Assembly (NCBI GenBank): GCA_013003215.1
Contig: JABDKD010000024.1
Coordinates: 1-47,272 of the forward strand
Direction: 5' to 3'
Source: Pyrinomonadaceae bacterium
Lineage (GTDB): Bacteria; Acidobacteriota; Blastocatellia; Pyrinomonadales; Pyrinomonadaceae
DNA: 47,272 bases
Shown here in pieces: positions 31,918-39,669 of this stretch. The translations under genes and the position numbers were made by a program. Under the pieces are notes generated by a model, which made no database searches, was not told where the DNA came from, and saw only the letters and a list, made by a program, of their open reading frames with translations. The stretch's first letter is position 1; each line of letters opens with the position of its first letter.

Positions 31918-32679
31918 TTACCTGGCGCAGGTCAGGCTGCGTCCGCCGTCGATTTCAAATGTCCCGCCCGTGATCCAGCCCGCGTTGTCCGAGGCGAGAA
32001 AATAGATGAGGTCCGCAATTTCCTCCGGCTGTCCAACTCTTCCCAGCGGATGAGTGGTCTTTGAATGTTCAAGGAATGCCTCGTACTCCTCCTCATCCAG
32101 CCCGCTTCTCTTATGAAGGTTTGAAACGACGACTCCGGGGTTAACTGCGTTAACACGTACCTTGTCTTCAGCCAGCTCAAGAGCTGCACACCTGGTCAGT
32201 TGATCAAGTCCGGCCTTGGAAACGCAGTACGCCAGTACGTTTGGGAACGCGCGCGGACCGGCAACGCTTGAAACATTTACGATCGCGCCTTCGGACTCTT
32301 TTAAGTAAGGTACGCAAAGAGAAGTCAGCTGGAACACAGAACGTAGATTTATATCCATCATTCTGTCCCAGTCTTCTGTTTCCGTCGTCTCGATAGTCCC
32401 ATTGCCGATTATTCCGGCGGAGTTCACGAGAACATCGATCCCATCAAATGCATCGACAGTATCACCTACAAGCCTGTCGAGTTGGGTCGATTCCCGCAAA
32501 TCGCTTAAATGAATCCGTATTTCACCTTCCATTTCGGCGCACTCATCCCTCAGTGCTCCCAAGGCTTTTTCGTTTCGTCCGCACGCAGTGACCTTTGAGC
32601 CTCTACTGGCAAAAAGCAAGGCCGTCCTGTAACCAATGCCCGAACTGGCACCTGTTACGATGACACTTTTTCCTTTCAT
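31918..32679 (-). CDS. Short-chain dehydrogenase/reductase
   Basis: A classical SDR of 253 residues with NAD(P)-binding TGASSGIG (residues 9-16), NSAGIIGNG, the catalytic serine in IVNVSSVAG, YCVSK (Tyr and Lys), VNPGVV and the C-terminal WITGGTFEIDGGRSL. ACGRNEKAL after the second strand suggests NADP preference. The substrate cannot be told. It is transcribed with the MBL hydrolase gene (4-base gap). A plausible promoter with an inverted repeat lies upstream. Confidence 0.93.
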   Translation of the reverse strand: MKGKSVIVTGASSGIGYRTALLFASRGSKVTACGRNEKALGALRDECAEMEGEIRIHLSDLRESTQLDRLVGDTVDAFDGIDVLVNSAGIIGNGTIETTETEDWDRMMDINLRSVFQLTSLCVPYLKESEGAIVNVSSVAGPRAFPNVLAYCVSKAGLDQLTRCAALELAEDKVRVNAVNPGVVVSNLHKRSGLDEEEYEAFLEHSKTTHPLGRVGQPEEIADLIYFLASDNAGWITGGTFEIDGGRSLTCAR

Positions 32680-32691
32680 ATGTTTTTAGAC

Positions 32692-32754
32692 GTTTCAGAT
32701 CCGGTTTATTGCTGAAACAGGGACATGATATCTAACGATTGTAGAGACTAGCAA
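32692..32754 (-). promoter_or_regulatory. Candidate SDR-gene promoter with operator-like inverted repeat
   Basis: On the minus strand TTGCTA (32754-32749), 18 bases, TATCAT (32730-32725). An inverted repeat GTTTCAG/CTGAAAC (arms 32712-32718 and 32692-32698, 13 apart) begins at the expected transcription start and covers the leader just before the SDR ATG at 32679. It fits a dimeric-repressor site but is not supported by a second copy. Confidence 0.4.
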
Positions 32755-32765
32755 AAGACCCTAAC

Positions 32766-32794
32766 AAAAAAAAGACGGTCCACAAGGGACCGTC
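32766..32794 (-). terminator. Rho-independent terminator after the small lysine-rich gene
   Basis: On the minus strand GACGGTCC (32794-32787) pairs perfectly with GGACCGTC (32781-32774) around a five-base loop, followed by eight T (32773-32766). It begins 22 bases after the stop of the gene at 32817-33032. Confidence 0.93.
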
Positions 32795-32816
32795 CGGTAT
32801 CCTCTGAGAAACCAAC

Positions 32817-33032
32817 CTACGACGAAGCACTCTGCGGGCGGTTTGCCAGAAGCGTTTCGATAGCGGTTTTGGTTTCGTCTTGCTTCCGATTCTTGAAATC
32901 AGAGACCCACGACGAAACGTTTGCCACGACATTGCGGGCCGTATCTGTTTTCGCCGTCTTCACATTCTCCTTTGAAGACTTCGCCGTTTCAAGATCCTTC
33001 TTTTTTATGACGCGTATTTTCTTAATCTTCAT
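32817..33032 (-). CDS. Small basic protein of unknown function
   Basis: The 71-residue protein starts MKIKKIRVIKKKDLETAKSS and is Lys/Ala/Thr/Asn rich, with no membrane segment and no cysteine. The sequence suggests a helical or disordered basic protein; I recognise no family. It is a believable gene: AGAGGAATAATA precedes the ATG, and a strong terminator follows the stop, so it is a single-gene transcript. The upstream noncoding stretch has two copies of a 12-bp direct repeat (33054-33065 and 33095-33106). Confidence 0.7.
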   Translation of the reverse strand: MKIKKIRVIKKKDLETAKSSKENVKTAKTDTARNVVANVSSWVSDFKNRKQDETKTAIETLLANRPQSASS

Positions 33033-33334
33033 TATTATTCCTCTCGGTCGTATATGTATGAATTATCGTCAAAACTCCGAAAATGTTCCGTCTAATGTAT
33101 GAATTAGTACGTTTATATGACGGCTTTGGATTCGATTTTTGCCAAATGAGCATTTTTGCAATTTGCAAATCATCGAACAGGTAATTCGCGGAGTGCTAAC
33201 ACTATAAACGCTGATTGCCCTTATTTTGTTCCCTTGCCGAAAGAAAAACCCCAAAAAGAAGGTCTACCCTTAGAACGAAAGCTACGGAATAACTTGCGAG
33301 GCAATGGCATGTTAATTGCCCTATTAGGGGTATC
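33033..33334. other. Noncoding stretch between divergent genes, with direct repeats and a ribosome-site hairpin
   Basis: This 302-base region has no gene. It holds ATGTATGAATTA twice (33054-33065 and 33095-33106, period 41), about 20 and 60 bases upstream of the small basic gene. A palindrome ATTTGCAAAT is at 33161-33170. Just before the plus-strand gene, GGCAAT/ATTGCC (33300-33320) and CCCT/AGGG (33319-33329) could form hairpins; the second pairs with the ribosome site AGGGG of the gene starting at 33335. Confidence 0.55.
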
Positions 33335-34063
33335 ATGAGATTGATTGACCTCATTTTCGTATATCTCTCAATCGGCTCAGCCTATGCCGCTTTTTACTAC
33401 TTCCGTCTCGACACGCCAAATGGTAGAAAGAACGGCGGTTTGATTTCTTCTGTCGGCGCCGCTCTAATATGGCCTTATTTTCTAACTTCCGCAGTCACCC
33501 AAACTTTTCGGACGTCCGACTTTTTAAATGTTTTCGGAACGAATTATCGATCGGATTCAAACCTGACGAAAAACAGAGGACTTATAAAGGCGCGGAAGCG
33601 TCTTGAAGACGAGTTCGGCAAACACGCCGGGGGCGCCCGGATCTTTGAGTTTCGTGATACGCTCGACCGCTACATCGGACTGACACACGCAGAAAACGGA
33701 TTCGACGCGGACGCGCAATTGGAAATTCTTGAGGTTGCGGGCTCAGATTCGGAAATTCAGCGAAGGTGCCTGTTGAGACGCAACCTTGAAAAGCTCACTA
33801 CGCATCGTAACAGAGCTCGAAGCGAGTTTATCGCAATGTTGCCGGACAAGGTGCAGAGAAACGGTGAACAAGAAATTATTGGCGGCCTTGCTCTCGATTT
33901 TGTTAATATTTTAGAAGATGGCGTTGCGGCCGAAACTCTGTTTGAGCTTTACCCGTATCCCCAACAACAGTCGGGCACAGGAAAAGTTCCGGATAGAGAA
34001 ACTCAAACATGGGAACCTCGAAATTTAGAGAACCAAAAACCTCAGACCTCCAAAGCGGCTTGA
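33335..34063 (+). CDS. Membrane-anchored protein of unknown function (first of an overlapping pair)
   Basis: The 242-residue protein begins with two hydrophobic segments (LIDLIFVYLSIGSAYAAFYYF and ISSVGAALIWPYFLTSAV) that could form a hairpin in the membrane, then a soluble, charged region to the end (helical, RARSEFIAMLPDKVQRN). No domain is recognised. ATG at 33335 follows AGGGG. Its last 55 bases overlap the next gene in another frame, so the C-terminal tail (VPDRETQTWEPRNLENQKP) and the start of the next protein share DNA. Confidence 0.7.
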   Translation: MRLIDLIFVYLSIGSAYAAFYYFRLDTPNGRKNGGLISSVGAALIWPYFLTSAVTQTFRTSDFLNVFGTNYRSDSNLTKNRGLIKARKRLEDEFGKHAGGARIFEFRDTLDRYIGLTHAENGFDADAQLEILEVAGSDSEIQRRCLLRRNLEKLTTHRNRARSEFIAMLPDKVQRNGEQEIIGGLALDFVNILEDGVAAETLFELYPYPQQQSGTGKVPDRETQTWEPRNLENQKPQTSKAA

Positions 34064-34665
34064 GCGATGCCGATCTGGATGCTTTAAGGCGCCTGGAGAT
34101 ACTTAGGGTTGAGAATTCAAAGCTTGAAGCGGACCTCAACGGCTCAACATCCACAGCCCAGCAAATAGATTCAGAATACGGTATTGATACCGAAAAGGCA
34201 GTCGCAAGACTCGGACTTGTCACGGGTCTGATTCCGACAACAGCTATTTTCACAAAAGCACTGCTCTCAAGAGGAGACGGTGACCCCGGGCTTCCCTTCT
34301 TATTGACCTTTATATTTGTTCTTGCAGTAACGGTAACGTCCATTACAGGCTACTGGACAGGCAAGGTCACCGGGAAGGTCCTGAAACAAAGAGAACCCAG
34401 CTCCTGGCCGATGATGCTCATAGAATTACCTTTCTTCGGTTTTGTTTGGGGCTTAGTATCCGGAACGGCCGGCGGGTTGATGATTATGGGCATCGGGGCC
34501 ATCTTCGGAGGAATCATTGGTGCTTCGGTTGGAGCACTCGTTCTGACAGTCTTTGGTGTTCTGCACAGACTACTGAAAGAAGGTGACGAGATCGACAGTC
34601 GCAAGGCATGGCCGATTACGGTTGGTATAAATGCCGTAATCGCCGCCTTGATCCTTGGTCTCTAG
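34009..34665 (+). CDS. Integral membrane protein of unknown function (second of the pair)
   Basis: The 218-residue protein has a charged N-terminal helix (LSDADLDALRRLEILRVENSKLEADL, cytosolic and perhaps coiled-coil) and five or so membrane segments, including FLLTFIFVLAVTVTSITGYWTGKV, LIELPFFGFVWGLVSGTAG and IMGIGAIFGGIIGASVGALVLTVFG (Gly-rich). No family is recognised. ATG at 34009 lies within the preceding gene. It ends 12 bases from the convergent DUF2490 gene. Confidence 0.75.
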   Translation: MGTSKFREPKTSDLQSGLSDADLDALRRLEILRVENSKLEADLNGSTSTAQQIDSEYGIDTEKAVARLGLVTGLIPTTAIFTKALLSRGDGDPGLPFLLTFIFVLAVTVTSITGYWTGKVTGKVLKQREPSSWPMMLIELPFFGFVWGLVSGTAGGLMIMGIGAIFGGIIGASVGALVLTVFGVLHRLLKEGDEIDSRKAWPITVGINAVIAALILGL

Positions 34666-34677
34666 CAACCCGCTCCC

Positions 34678-35373
34678 TTAATCCAACGTTATTTTGAGAT
34701 TCACACCAACGGCGTTTACCCGCTTGAGCGTGTTCCCTTTATTCGCCTGCATCAGATAGAAAAACTCAGTCGCAAACTTCTTTGTCCACTTTTTGCTTAC
34801 ACCTGCCGAGAACTCGTTCCGCACCCATTCTTTCTTGTCAAACGAATAAAACGGCTCATTAGCGACGAATGGCGTTACAACTTCCTTGTCATCCTTCCTG
34901 ACCGGAATCGTCAGTTTCGTTTTGTTCCGGAATCGTGTCGTGTTTGACTTTGAGTTCTTGATCCTGTGTTCTACACGGCCCCTGGTGCTCAGTCCGAAAT
35001 TCTTCCATTTCTTTGAGGCTGTGATTGCGAAGCGAAGTCTGTGTTCGAAGGACTTTGAATTCTTCACCTTCTGCTCAGCGACATAATAATAGCTCGGCGT
35101 GAACTTAAAGTACTTGTTAAGTCGAACATCAAAACCGAACCCTGCGCGTTCGTTAACGAAATGCTTTACGTCCTGTCCGAGTCGAAGCGTTCCCATGATA
35201 AAAGGGGAAACGATCTTCTGCTTTTTACCGTTTTTGTCTGTCTTTTTATAAGATCCAAAGTAGACTTTGGTCTCGTTCCAGAACTGGATGTCTCCCTCTT
35301 CGGGCTCCTGTCCTATACCGGGCGTCACTCCCAAAAGGACGCATGCGAATATGGCGAGTATTTTTAGTTTCAT
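34678..35373 (-). CDS. DUF2490-like exported beta-barrel protein
   Basis: The 231-residue protein has a signal peptide (MKLKILAIFACVLLGVTPGIGQ) followed by alternating strands: DIQFWNETKVYFGSYKKT, GFGFDVRLNKYFKFTPSYYYV, EHRLRFAITASKKW, STRGRVEHRIK, WVRNEFSAGVSKKW and FFYLMQANKG. This resembles DUF2490 proteins, probable outer-membrane barrels of unknown function. The mature part is very basic. The upstream region has GTTAC-type repeats at 11-bp spacing that could be a response-regulator site. The neighbouring kinase starts 173 bases away on the opposite strand. Confidence 0.75.
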   Translation of the reverse strand: MKLKILAIFACVLLGVTPGIGQEPEEGDIQFWNETKVYFGSYKKTDKNGKKQKIVSPFIMGTLRLGQDVKHFVNERAGFGFDVRLNKYFKFTPSYYYVAEQKVKNSKSFEHRLRFAITASKKWKNFGLSTRGRVEHRIKNSKSNTTRFRNKTKLTIPVRKDDKEVVTPFVANEPFYSFDKKEWVRNEFSAGVSKKWTKKFATEFFYLMQANKGNTLKRVNAVGVNLKITLD

Positions 35374-35398
35374 TTCGAACTATAGAAGACCATTTGAA

Positions 35399-35437
35399 TG
35401 TTACGTTTACGTTACACACGCGTAAAGTCTTCGTTAC
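35399..35437. promoter_or_regulatory. GTTAC repeats in 11-bp phase upstream of the DUF2490 gene
   Basis: GTTAC occurs at 35400-35404, 35411-35415 and 35433-35437, with a degraded GTAAA at the missing lattice position 35422-35426. All four positions are 11 bp apart (one helical turn). OmpR/PhoB-type response regulators bind such direct repeats. The array is 26-64 bases upstream of the DUF2490 start and between it and a sensor kinase gene. Confidence 0.45.
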
Positions 35438-35546
35438 ATTTTTACAAATCGGAAGCCGTTGTCAGGACTGCTGAGTTAAGCTATTGATCCCACAGGTCAA
35501 AATATCTTTGCTTTAACCCGGATTAATAGCCTAAAACAGGTCGACC

Positions 35547-37325
35547 TTGATAACATTCACCTGCCATATGCTTTTGCTTCTGCACATGTTTTCTATATTT
35601 CTCCTCGTCCTGCTGGGCTTTTACGTCTTTGTAGCCGACCCGAGAAGCCGTGCAAATCAGGCATTTGCGATGTTTATTTCGTTTCTGGCTCTCTGGACGG
35701 TAAAAGACCTGGTGTTTTGGGATTTCCAGACGGCGGGAATCCCCGCCGGGTGGTGGGCTGCCGCCAGTTTCATTACCGCTTTACTGATGCAGGCTGCCCT
35801 TGTGGTTTTTGCAGCTGTGTTTCCCGACGAGAAACATGTAAATCTGAAACCGATTGCAATTTTGTTCGCGCCGGGCCTCGTATTGGTACCCGCAACATTA
35901 CTTGGCCTTCTTTGGAAGTCAGCCGGGTTGAAAGAAGGAATTCTCGAAATCGAACTTTCAGGTCTCGCCTATGCATTTGTGATCTATGTATATGTTGTTT
36001 TTGCATACGGCGCCGTTCTGCTCTGGAACAAGTTTCGCAAAGAAAGTAGTACACAAAAACGTCAGCAACTGGGTGCGATACTATGGGCCCTCTTTTTGAC
36101 GGCCCTCTTTAAGACTCTGATAAATATAGTCTTACCGTACTTCGGCGAGTATTCGCTTCTTCCATATGGTTCCATTTTTGTACTTCCCGGCGTGGTAATT
36201 TACGCCTATGCCATTTCAAATTTCAAACTACTTTCAATACAGACAGCTCTTGACCAGTTCAGGCTTTTTCCGATTGCTTATAAGGTGGCTTTGAGTATCG
36301 CGACGGTCGCCATATCCAGCTTTGCACTTTTCCAGATCCCAATAGTCTGGTGGGCATTTAGCGAAGGTCCGAGCTTTGAGGCATGGCGAAGATACATCAC
36401 GTTTAGCCTTATCTCCGCGCTTGTTCCCAACCTGCTGCTTGTCCTGCTTATCGTGAGATCGATATCCAGGCCTCTCCAACGCATTGCCCTTGCGGCAGTC
36501 AAGGTAACTGAGGGCGGCTACGGTACCGAAGTCGATATGCGCAAAAGCAACGACGAAATCGGCATTCTCGCGGATTCCTTCAACGAGATGAGCAGAAAAA
36601 TGGCTACCGATATCGAGCAACTCAAATCCCTTAATGAGCGGCTGATAAGGACCGAAAAACTGGCTGCGATGGGCACTCTTTCGGCAGGAGTTGCTCACGA
36701 AGTAAACAATCCCCTAGCGTCGATATCCTCTCTCATTCAAATGCTTCAAAGGGGAGATAATCTGGATGCCGGCACCAGGGACAAATTAGACACGATTGCA
36801 ACCCAGATCGAACGGATAAAGCGTGTAACCAATGACATGATGGAATTCGGCAGGGTCCGGCCTGCGGAAAAGAACAGGGACGACATCAATGGAATCATCG
36901 TGAACGCGGTTCGTCTTGCGAAGTTCGACAAATCGTTTCAGTCTCTGGATCTTGAGCTTGAACTATCGGAAGAGATGCCAAAAGCGTTGGTTGATCCGGA
37001 CCAAATCCAGCAAGTCGTACTTAACCTTTTACTGAACTCGAGGGACGCAATGCCGAATGGCGGGAAACTAAAGATCGCCACAGGGATTGTCGGAGATTCG
37101 ATATCGATCGTTATCGATGACACGGGTACGGGGATTTCCCACGAAGACCTAAAACGAGTGTTTGACCCATTCTACTCAACCAAATCCTCGGCCACTGGAA
37201 CAGGGTTGGGGCTCGCGGTCTGTTACGGGATAGTCACCTCTCACGGCGGAACAATTGAGGCATCGAGTGATCACGGAAAGGGGACGTCTTTTACGGTATT
37301 GCTGCCGATTGAGCCATCTGAATAA
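35547..37325 (+). CDS. Orphan membrane sensor histidine kinase
   Basis: The 592-residue protein has about eight membrane segments in residues 1-310 (a 7TM-like sensory part), a HAMP linker (about 300-355, SISRPLQRIALAAVKVTEGGYGTE), a HisKA domain with phosphoacceptor His384 in GVAHEVNNPLAS, and a HATPase domain with NLLLNSRDAMP, DDTGTGI and GTGLGLAV. The start is uncertain: TTG at 35547 has AGG seven bases upstream; ATG codons at 35568 and 35586 would shorten the first helix. No response regulator is adjacent. The end is one base from the end of feoB on the other strand. Confidence 0.9.
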   Translation: MITFTCHMLLLLHMFSIFLLVLLGFYVFVADPRSRANQAFAMFISFLALWTVKDLVFWDFQTAGIPAGWWAAASFITALLMQAALVVFAAVFPDEKHVNLKPIAILFAPGLVLVPATLLGLLWKSAGLKEGILEIELSGLAYAFVIYVYVVFAYGAVLLWNKFRKESSTQKRQQLGAILWALFLTALFKTLINIVLPYFGEYSLLPYGSIFVLPGVVIYAYAISNFKLLSIQTALDQFRLFPIAYKVALSIATVAISSFALFQIPIVWWAFSEGPSFEAWRRYITFSLISALVPNLLLVLLIVRSISRPLQRIALAAVKVTEGGYGTEVDMRKSNDEIGILADSFNEMSRKMATDIEQLKSLNERLIRTEKLAAMGTLSAGVAHEVNNPLASISSLIQMLQRGDNLDAGTRDKLDTIATQIERIKRVTNDMMEFGRVRPAEKNRDDINGIIVNAVRLAKFDKSFQSLDLELELSEEMPKALVDPDQIQQVVLNLLLNSRDAMPNGGKLKIATGIVGDSISIVIDDTGTGISHEDLKRVFDPFYSTKSSATGTGLGLAVCYGIVTSHGGTIEASSDHGKGTSFTVLLPIEPSE

Positions 37326-37326
37326 G

Positions 37327-39321
37327 CTAACCAAATCCAAGAAGCTTTCCGCCCTGGTATGTCAAAAATGAAGCCGCGTAGGCGAGAACAGTCATATATC
37401 CAAACATAAATGCCACCCAGCCCCAGGAGTTTGTCTCACGCCGCACAATTGCAAGCGTTGACATACACTGCATTGCGAGCACAAAGAACACCATTAGGGA
37501 AAGTGCACTCAAAGGGGTCCAGACCGGATTCCCATCAGTTTTCTTCGCGTCCCGAATCGCCTTTATGAGCGTAGGCGACTCCTCGTCACCGTCTTCACCT
37601 ACGTTGTAAATAATGCTCAAAGTAGAAACCAATACTTCCCTCGCCGCAAAAGAGGCAACAATTGCTACCCCGACTTTCCAGTCAAATCCTAGCGGCTTTA
37701 TGACCGGTTCGATAGTCTTCCCAAGTGCTCCGGCATAGCTGTTCTCAAGTTGTGCCGAAGCTGTTTTGTCCTGGTCTGAACTTGCGGGCGAGTCACTTCT
37801 CGGGAAGTACATCAGCCCCCAGAGTACTATAGAAATCAGCAATATTATCGTTCCTGCCCGCTTAACGAACAACCAGGACCGTGAAAGCATGTTCTGAAAG
37901 ACAGTTCTAATGTTGGGAAGTCTGTATGGAGGCAGTTCCATTACGAAGGGAGGCGGAGGTGACTTCAGAATCGTCTTCTTAAAAACGAAACCGGCAACTA
38001 TCGCGACACCGATGCCGAGGGCGTACATAGCAAGCATGAGTACTGCCCCAAGCGATACAAAACCGAGGACTGTTTTACCCGAGAAAAACGCCGCGATCAT
38101 GAGGGCATAGACCGGAAGTCGAGCCGAGCAGCTCATAAAAGGGGCGATTAGAATAGTAGCAAGGCGATCCCGTTTGTTTTCAATCGTCCGAGTGGCCATG
38201 ATGCCCGGAATGGCACACGCAAAGCTCGACATCAAAGGCAGAAACGCTTTTCCATGCAATCCGAACCTGCTCATCAACTTGTCCAATAGGAACGCTGCGC
38301 GGGCCATGTATCCCGAATCTTCCAGGACTGAAATAAACAAGAACAAAAGCAGAATCTGTGGAAGAAAAATCAATATTCCGCCAACGCCCGCAATCACGCC
38401 GTCTACTATCAGGTCCGTGATTATCCCCTCGGGAAGAGCATCTGAAACGAAAGCGCCCAGTGATCCGAATCCCGCATCCAAAAGGTCCATTGGAAGAGTG
38501 GCCCAAGAGAATATCGCCTGAAAAACGACAAGGAGAATCATCACCAGTATCAAAAGGCCGAAAAACCGATGCGTCAAAATGGAATCCAGCTTTTCAGAAA
38601 AGGCCGGTGCGTCGCTCGTATCGTTTGAGCTTACGGCTTGCTGGTAAACGTCGGCAATAAATGCGTATCTCTGGAAAATTCGAGCATTTGCGCCCTCGTT
38701 ATCCGACAAACTCAAATGGATCGATTCACTTTCCCGAGGTTCCGTTGAAGCCTGGGCAGTCGCAGCGGATCGGGCGTTAAGTACAGCCTCTCTCAACTCA
38801 TTCAGCCCGATCTTCCTTTTAACGTTTACCGGTACCACCGGTATACCCATCAGGTCTTGAAGCTTCCCCGAGTCAATTACAAGGCCGTGCGACGCGGCAA
38901 GGTCCAGCATGGTCAAAGCAACCACAACAGGGACATCAAACTCCGTTAATTGTGTAACAAGGTAAAGATTGCGCTCCAAGTTTGAAGCATCAGCGACAAC
39001 GACGACGACATCAGGTCTTGGAAAACCTGTCATTTGCCCCCTAAGGACATTTCTGGCGATCAATTCGTCGGTAGACGTGGCATCAAGGCTGTAGAGGCCC
39101 GGCAGATCGATTACACGTGGCTGGACGTCGTCAGACTTGCTTTTCCAGAATCCCTCAACCCGCTCCACGGTAACACCGGGATAGTTGGCCACCTTTTGCC
39201 TTAGTCCCGTAAGCGCATTAAAAAGAGTGGTTTTACCGGCATTCGGATTCCCTGCGAGCGCGACGACCATCGATTCTTCGAATGTCTCGATATTCTTGTT
39301 GTCGCGCACTTTGCCTTCCAA
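37327..39321 (-). CDS. feoB: Ferrous iron transporter FeoB
   Basis: FeoB imports Fe2+ across the inner membrane. The 664-residue protein has a cytosolic G domain (G1 GNPNAGKTT at 24-32, ANYPGVTVERVEG, DLPGLYSLD, TMLD) followed by a linker and about ten membrane segments with Gate domains (DSGYMARAAFLLDKLMSRFG and the conserved CAIPGIMATRTI, SCSARLPVYALM). The start is TTG: GGAGGAATAGG precedes it directly, and there is no ATG before the G domain except one 17 codons in. The stop of feoA is one base upstream. FeoC is absent. The gene is under the operator-bearing promoter of feoA. Confidence 0.96.
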   Translation of the reverse strand: MEGKVRDNKNIETFEESMVVALAGNPNAGKTTLFNALTGLRQKVANYPGVTVERVEGFWKSKSDDVQPRVIDLPGLYSLDATSTDELIARNVLRGQMTGFPRPDVVVVVADASNLERNLYLVTQLTEFDVPVVVALTMLDLAASHGLVIDSGKLQDLMGIPVVPVNVKRKIGLNELREAVLNARSAATAQASTEPRESESIHLSLSDNEGANARIFQRYAFIADVYQQAVSSNDTSDAPAFSEKLDSILTHRFFGLLILVMILLVVFQAIFSWATLPMDLLDAGFGSLGAFVSDALPEGIITDLIVDGVIAGVGGILIFLPQILLLFLFISVLEDSGYMARAAFLLDKLMSRFGLHGKAFLPLMSSFACAIPGIMATRTIENKRDRLATILIAPFMSCSARLPVYALMIAAFFSGKTVLGFVSLGAVLMLAMYALGIGVAIVAGFVFKKTILKSPPPPFVMELPPYRLPNIRTVFQNMLSRSWLFVKRAGTIILLISIVLWGLMYFPRSDSPASSDQDKTASAQLENSYAGALGKTIEPVIKPLGFDWKVGVAIVASFAAREVLVSTLSIIYNVGEDGDEESPTLIKAIRDAKKTDGNPVWTPLSALSLMVFFVLAMQCMSTLAIVRRETNSWGWVAFMFGYMTVLAYAASFLTYQGGKLLGFG

Positions 39322-39322
39322 C

Positions 39323-39574
39323 CTATTCCTCCATCACTCCACTTACATTTACCGATTCCGCTTCGCTAATTCTTAGAGCAAGACTGTATCCACGAACCCT
39401 CAGTTCTATTGGATCTCCAAACGGAGCTGCCTTTACCACTCGGATCTTGATTCCCGGAACAATACCCATTTCCATGAGCCTTTTAGAGACGGATCCCCCT
39501 CCTCTCACCTTCTTTACTATCGCGCTCCTTCCTGCAGGAACGTCCGCGAGAGTTTGCTCATTGGATTCCGACAT
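39323..39574 (-). CDS. feoA: Ferrous iron transport protein FeoA
   Basis: The 83-residue cytosolic protein has the SH3-like FeoA fold: QTLADVPAGRSAIVKKVRGGG, RLMEMGIVPGIKIRVVKAAPFGDP, and IELRVRGYSLALRISEAESVNV. It assists FeoB. ATG at 39574 follows AGGAGAGGG. It is the first gene of feoAB; the promoter and operator-like site lie within 60 bases upstream. Confidence 0.95.
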   Translation of the reverse strand: MSESNEQTLADVPAGRSAIVKKVRGGGSVSKRLMEMGIVPGIKIRVVKAAPFGDPIELRVRGYSLALRISEAESVNVSGVMEE

Positions 39575-39597
39575 AATTTGCCCTCTCCTAAAACATA

Positions 39598-39626
39598 ACT
39601 ATATGCTAATTGAAATCAATTTTCAA
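39598..39626 (-). promoter_or_regulatory. Sigma-70-type promoter of feoAB
   Basis: On the minus strand TTGAAA (39626-39621), exactly 17 bases, TATAGT (39603-39598). The -35 and most of the spacer lie within the operator-like site (39608-39634). The predicted transcript start is near 39591, giving a leader of under 20 bases to the feoA ATG that still holds AGGAGAGGG. Confidence 0.6.
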
Positions 39627-39634
39627 TTTCATTA
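39608..39634. promoter_or_regulatory. Operator-like 27-bp site at feoA, reverse copy of the TonB-gene site
   Basis: AATTGAAA (39608-39615) and TTTCAATT (39621-39628) are exact inverted arms, with an added TTTCA. Read on the minus strand, it matches 23811-23837 in 21 of 27 positions, sharing TGAAATTGAAAA and TTTCAAT around a variable centre. A 19-base core matches 12 of 19 Fur consensus bases. It overlaps the feoA -35 and spacer, so binding would block RNA polymerase. Confidence 0.75.
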
Positions 39635-39669
39635 AGACCTTAGAACGCCTAACGCTTCTGATCATTCGT

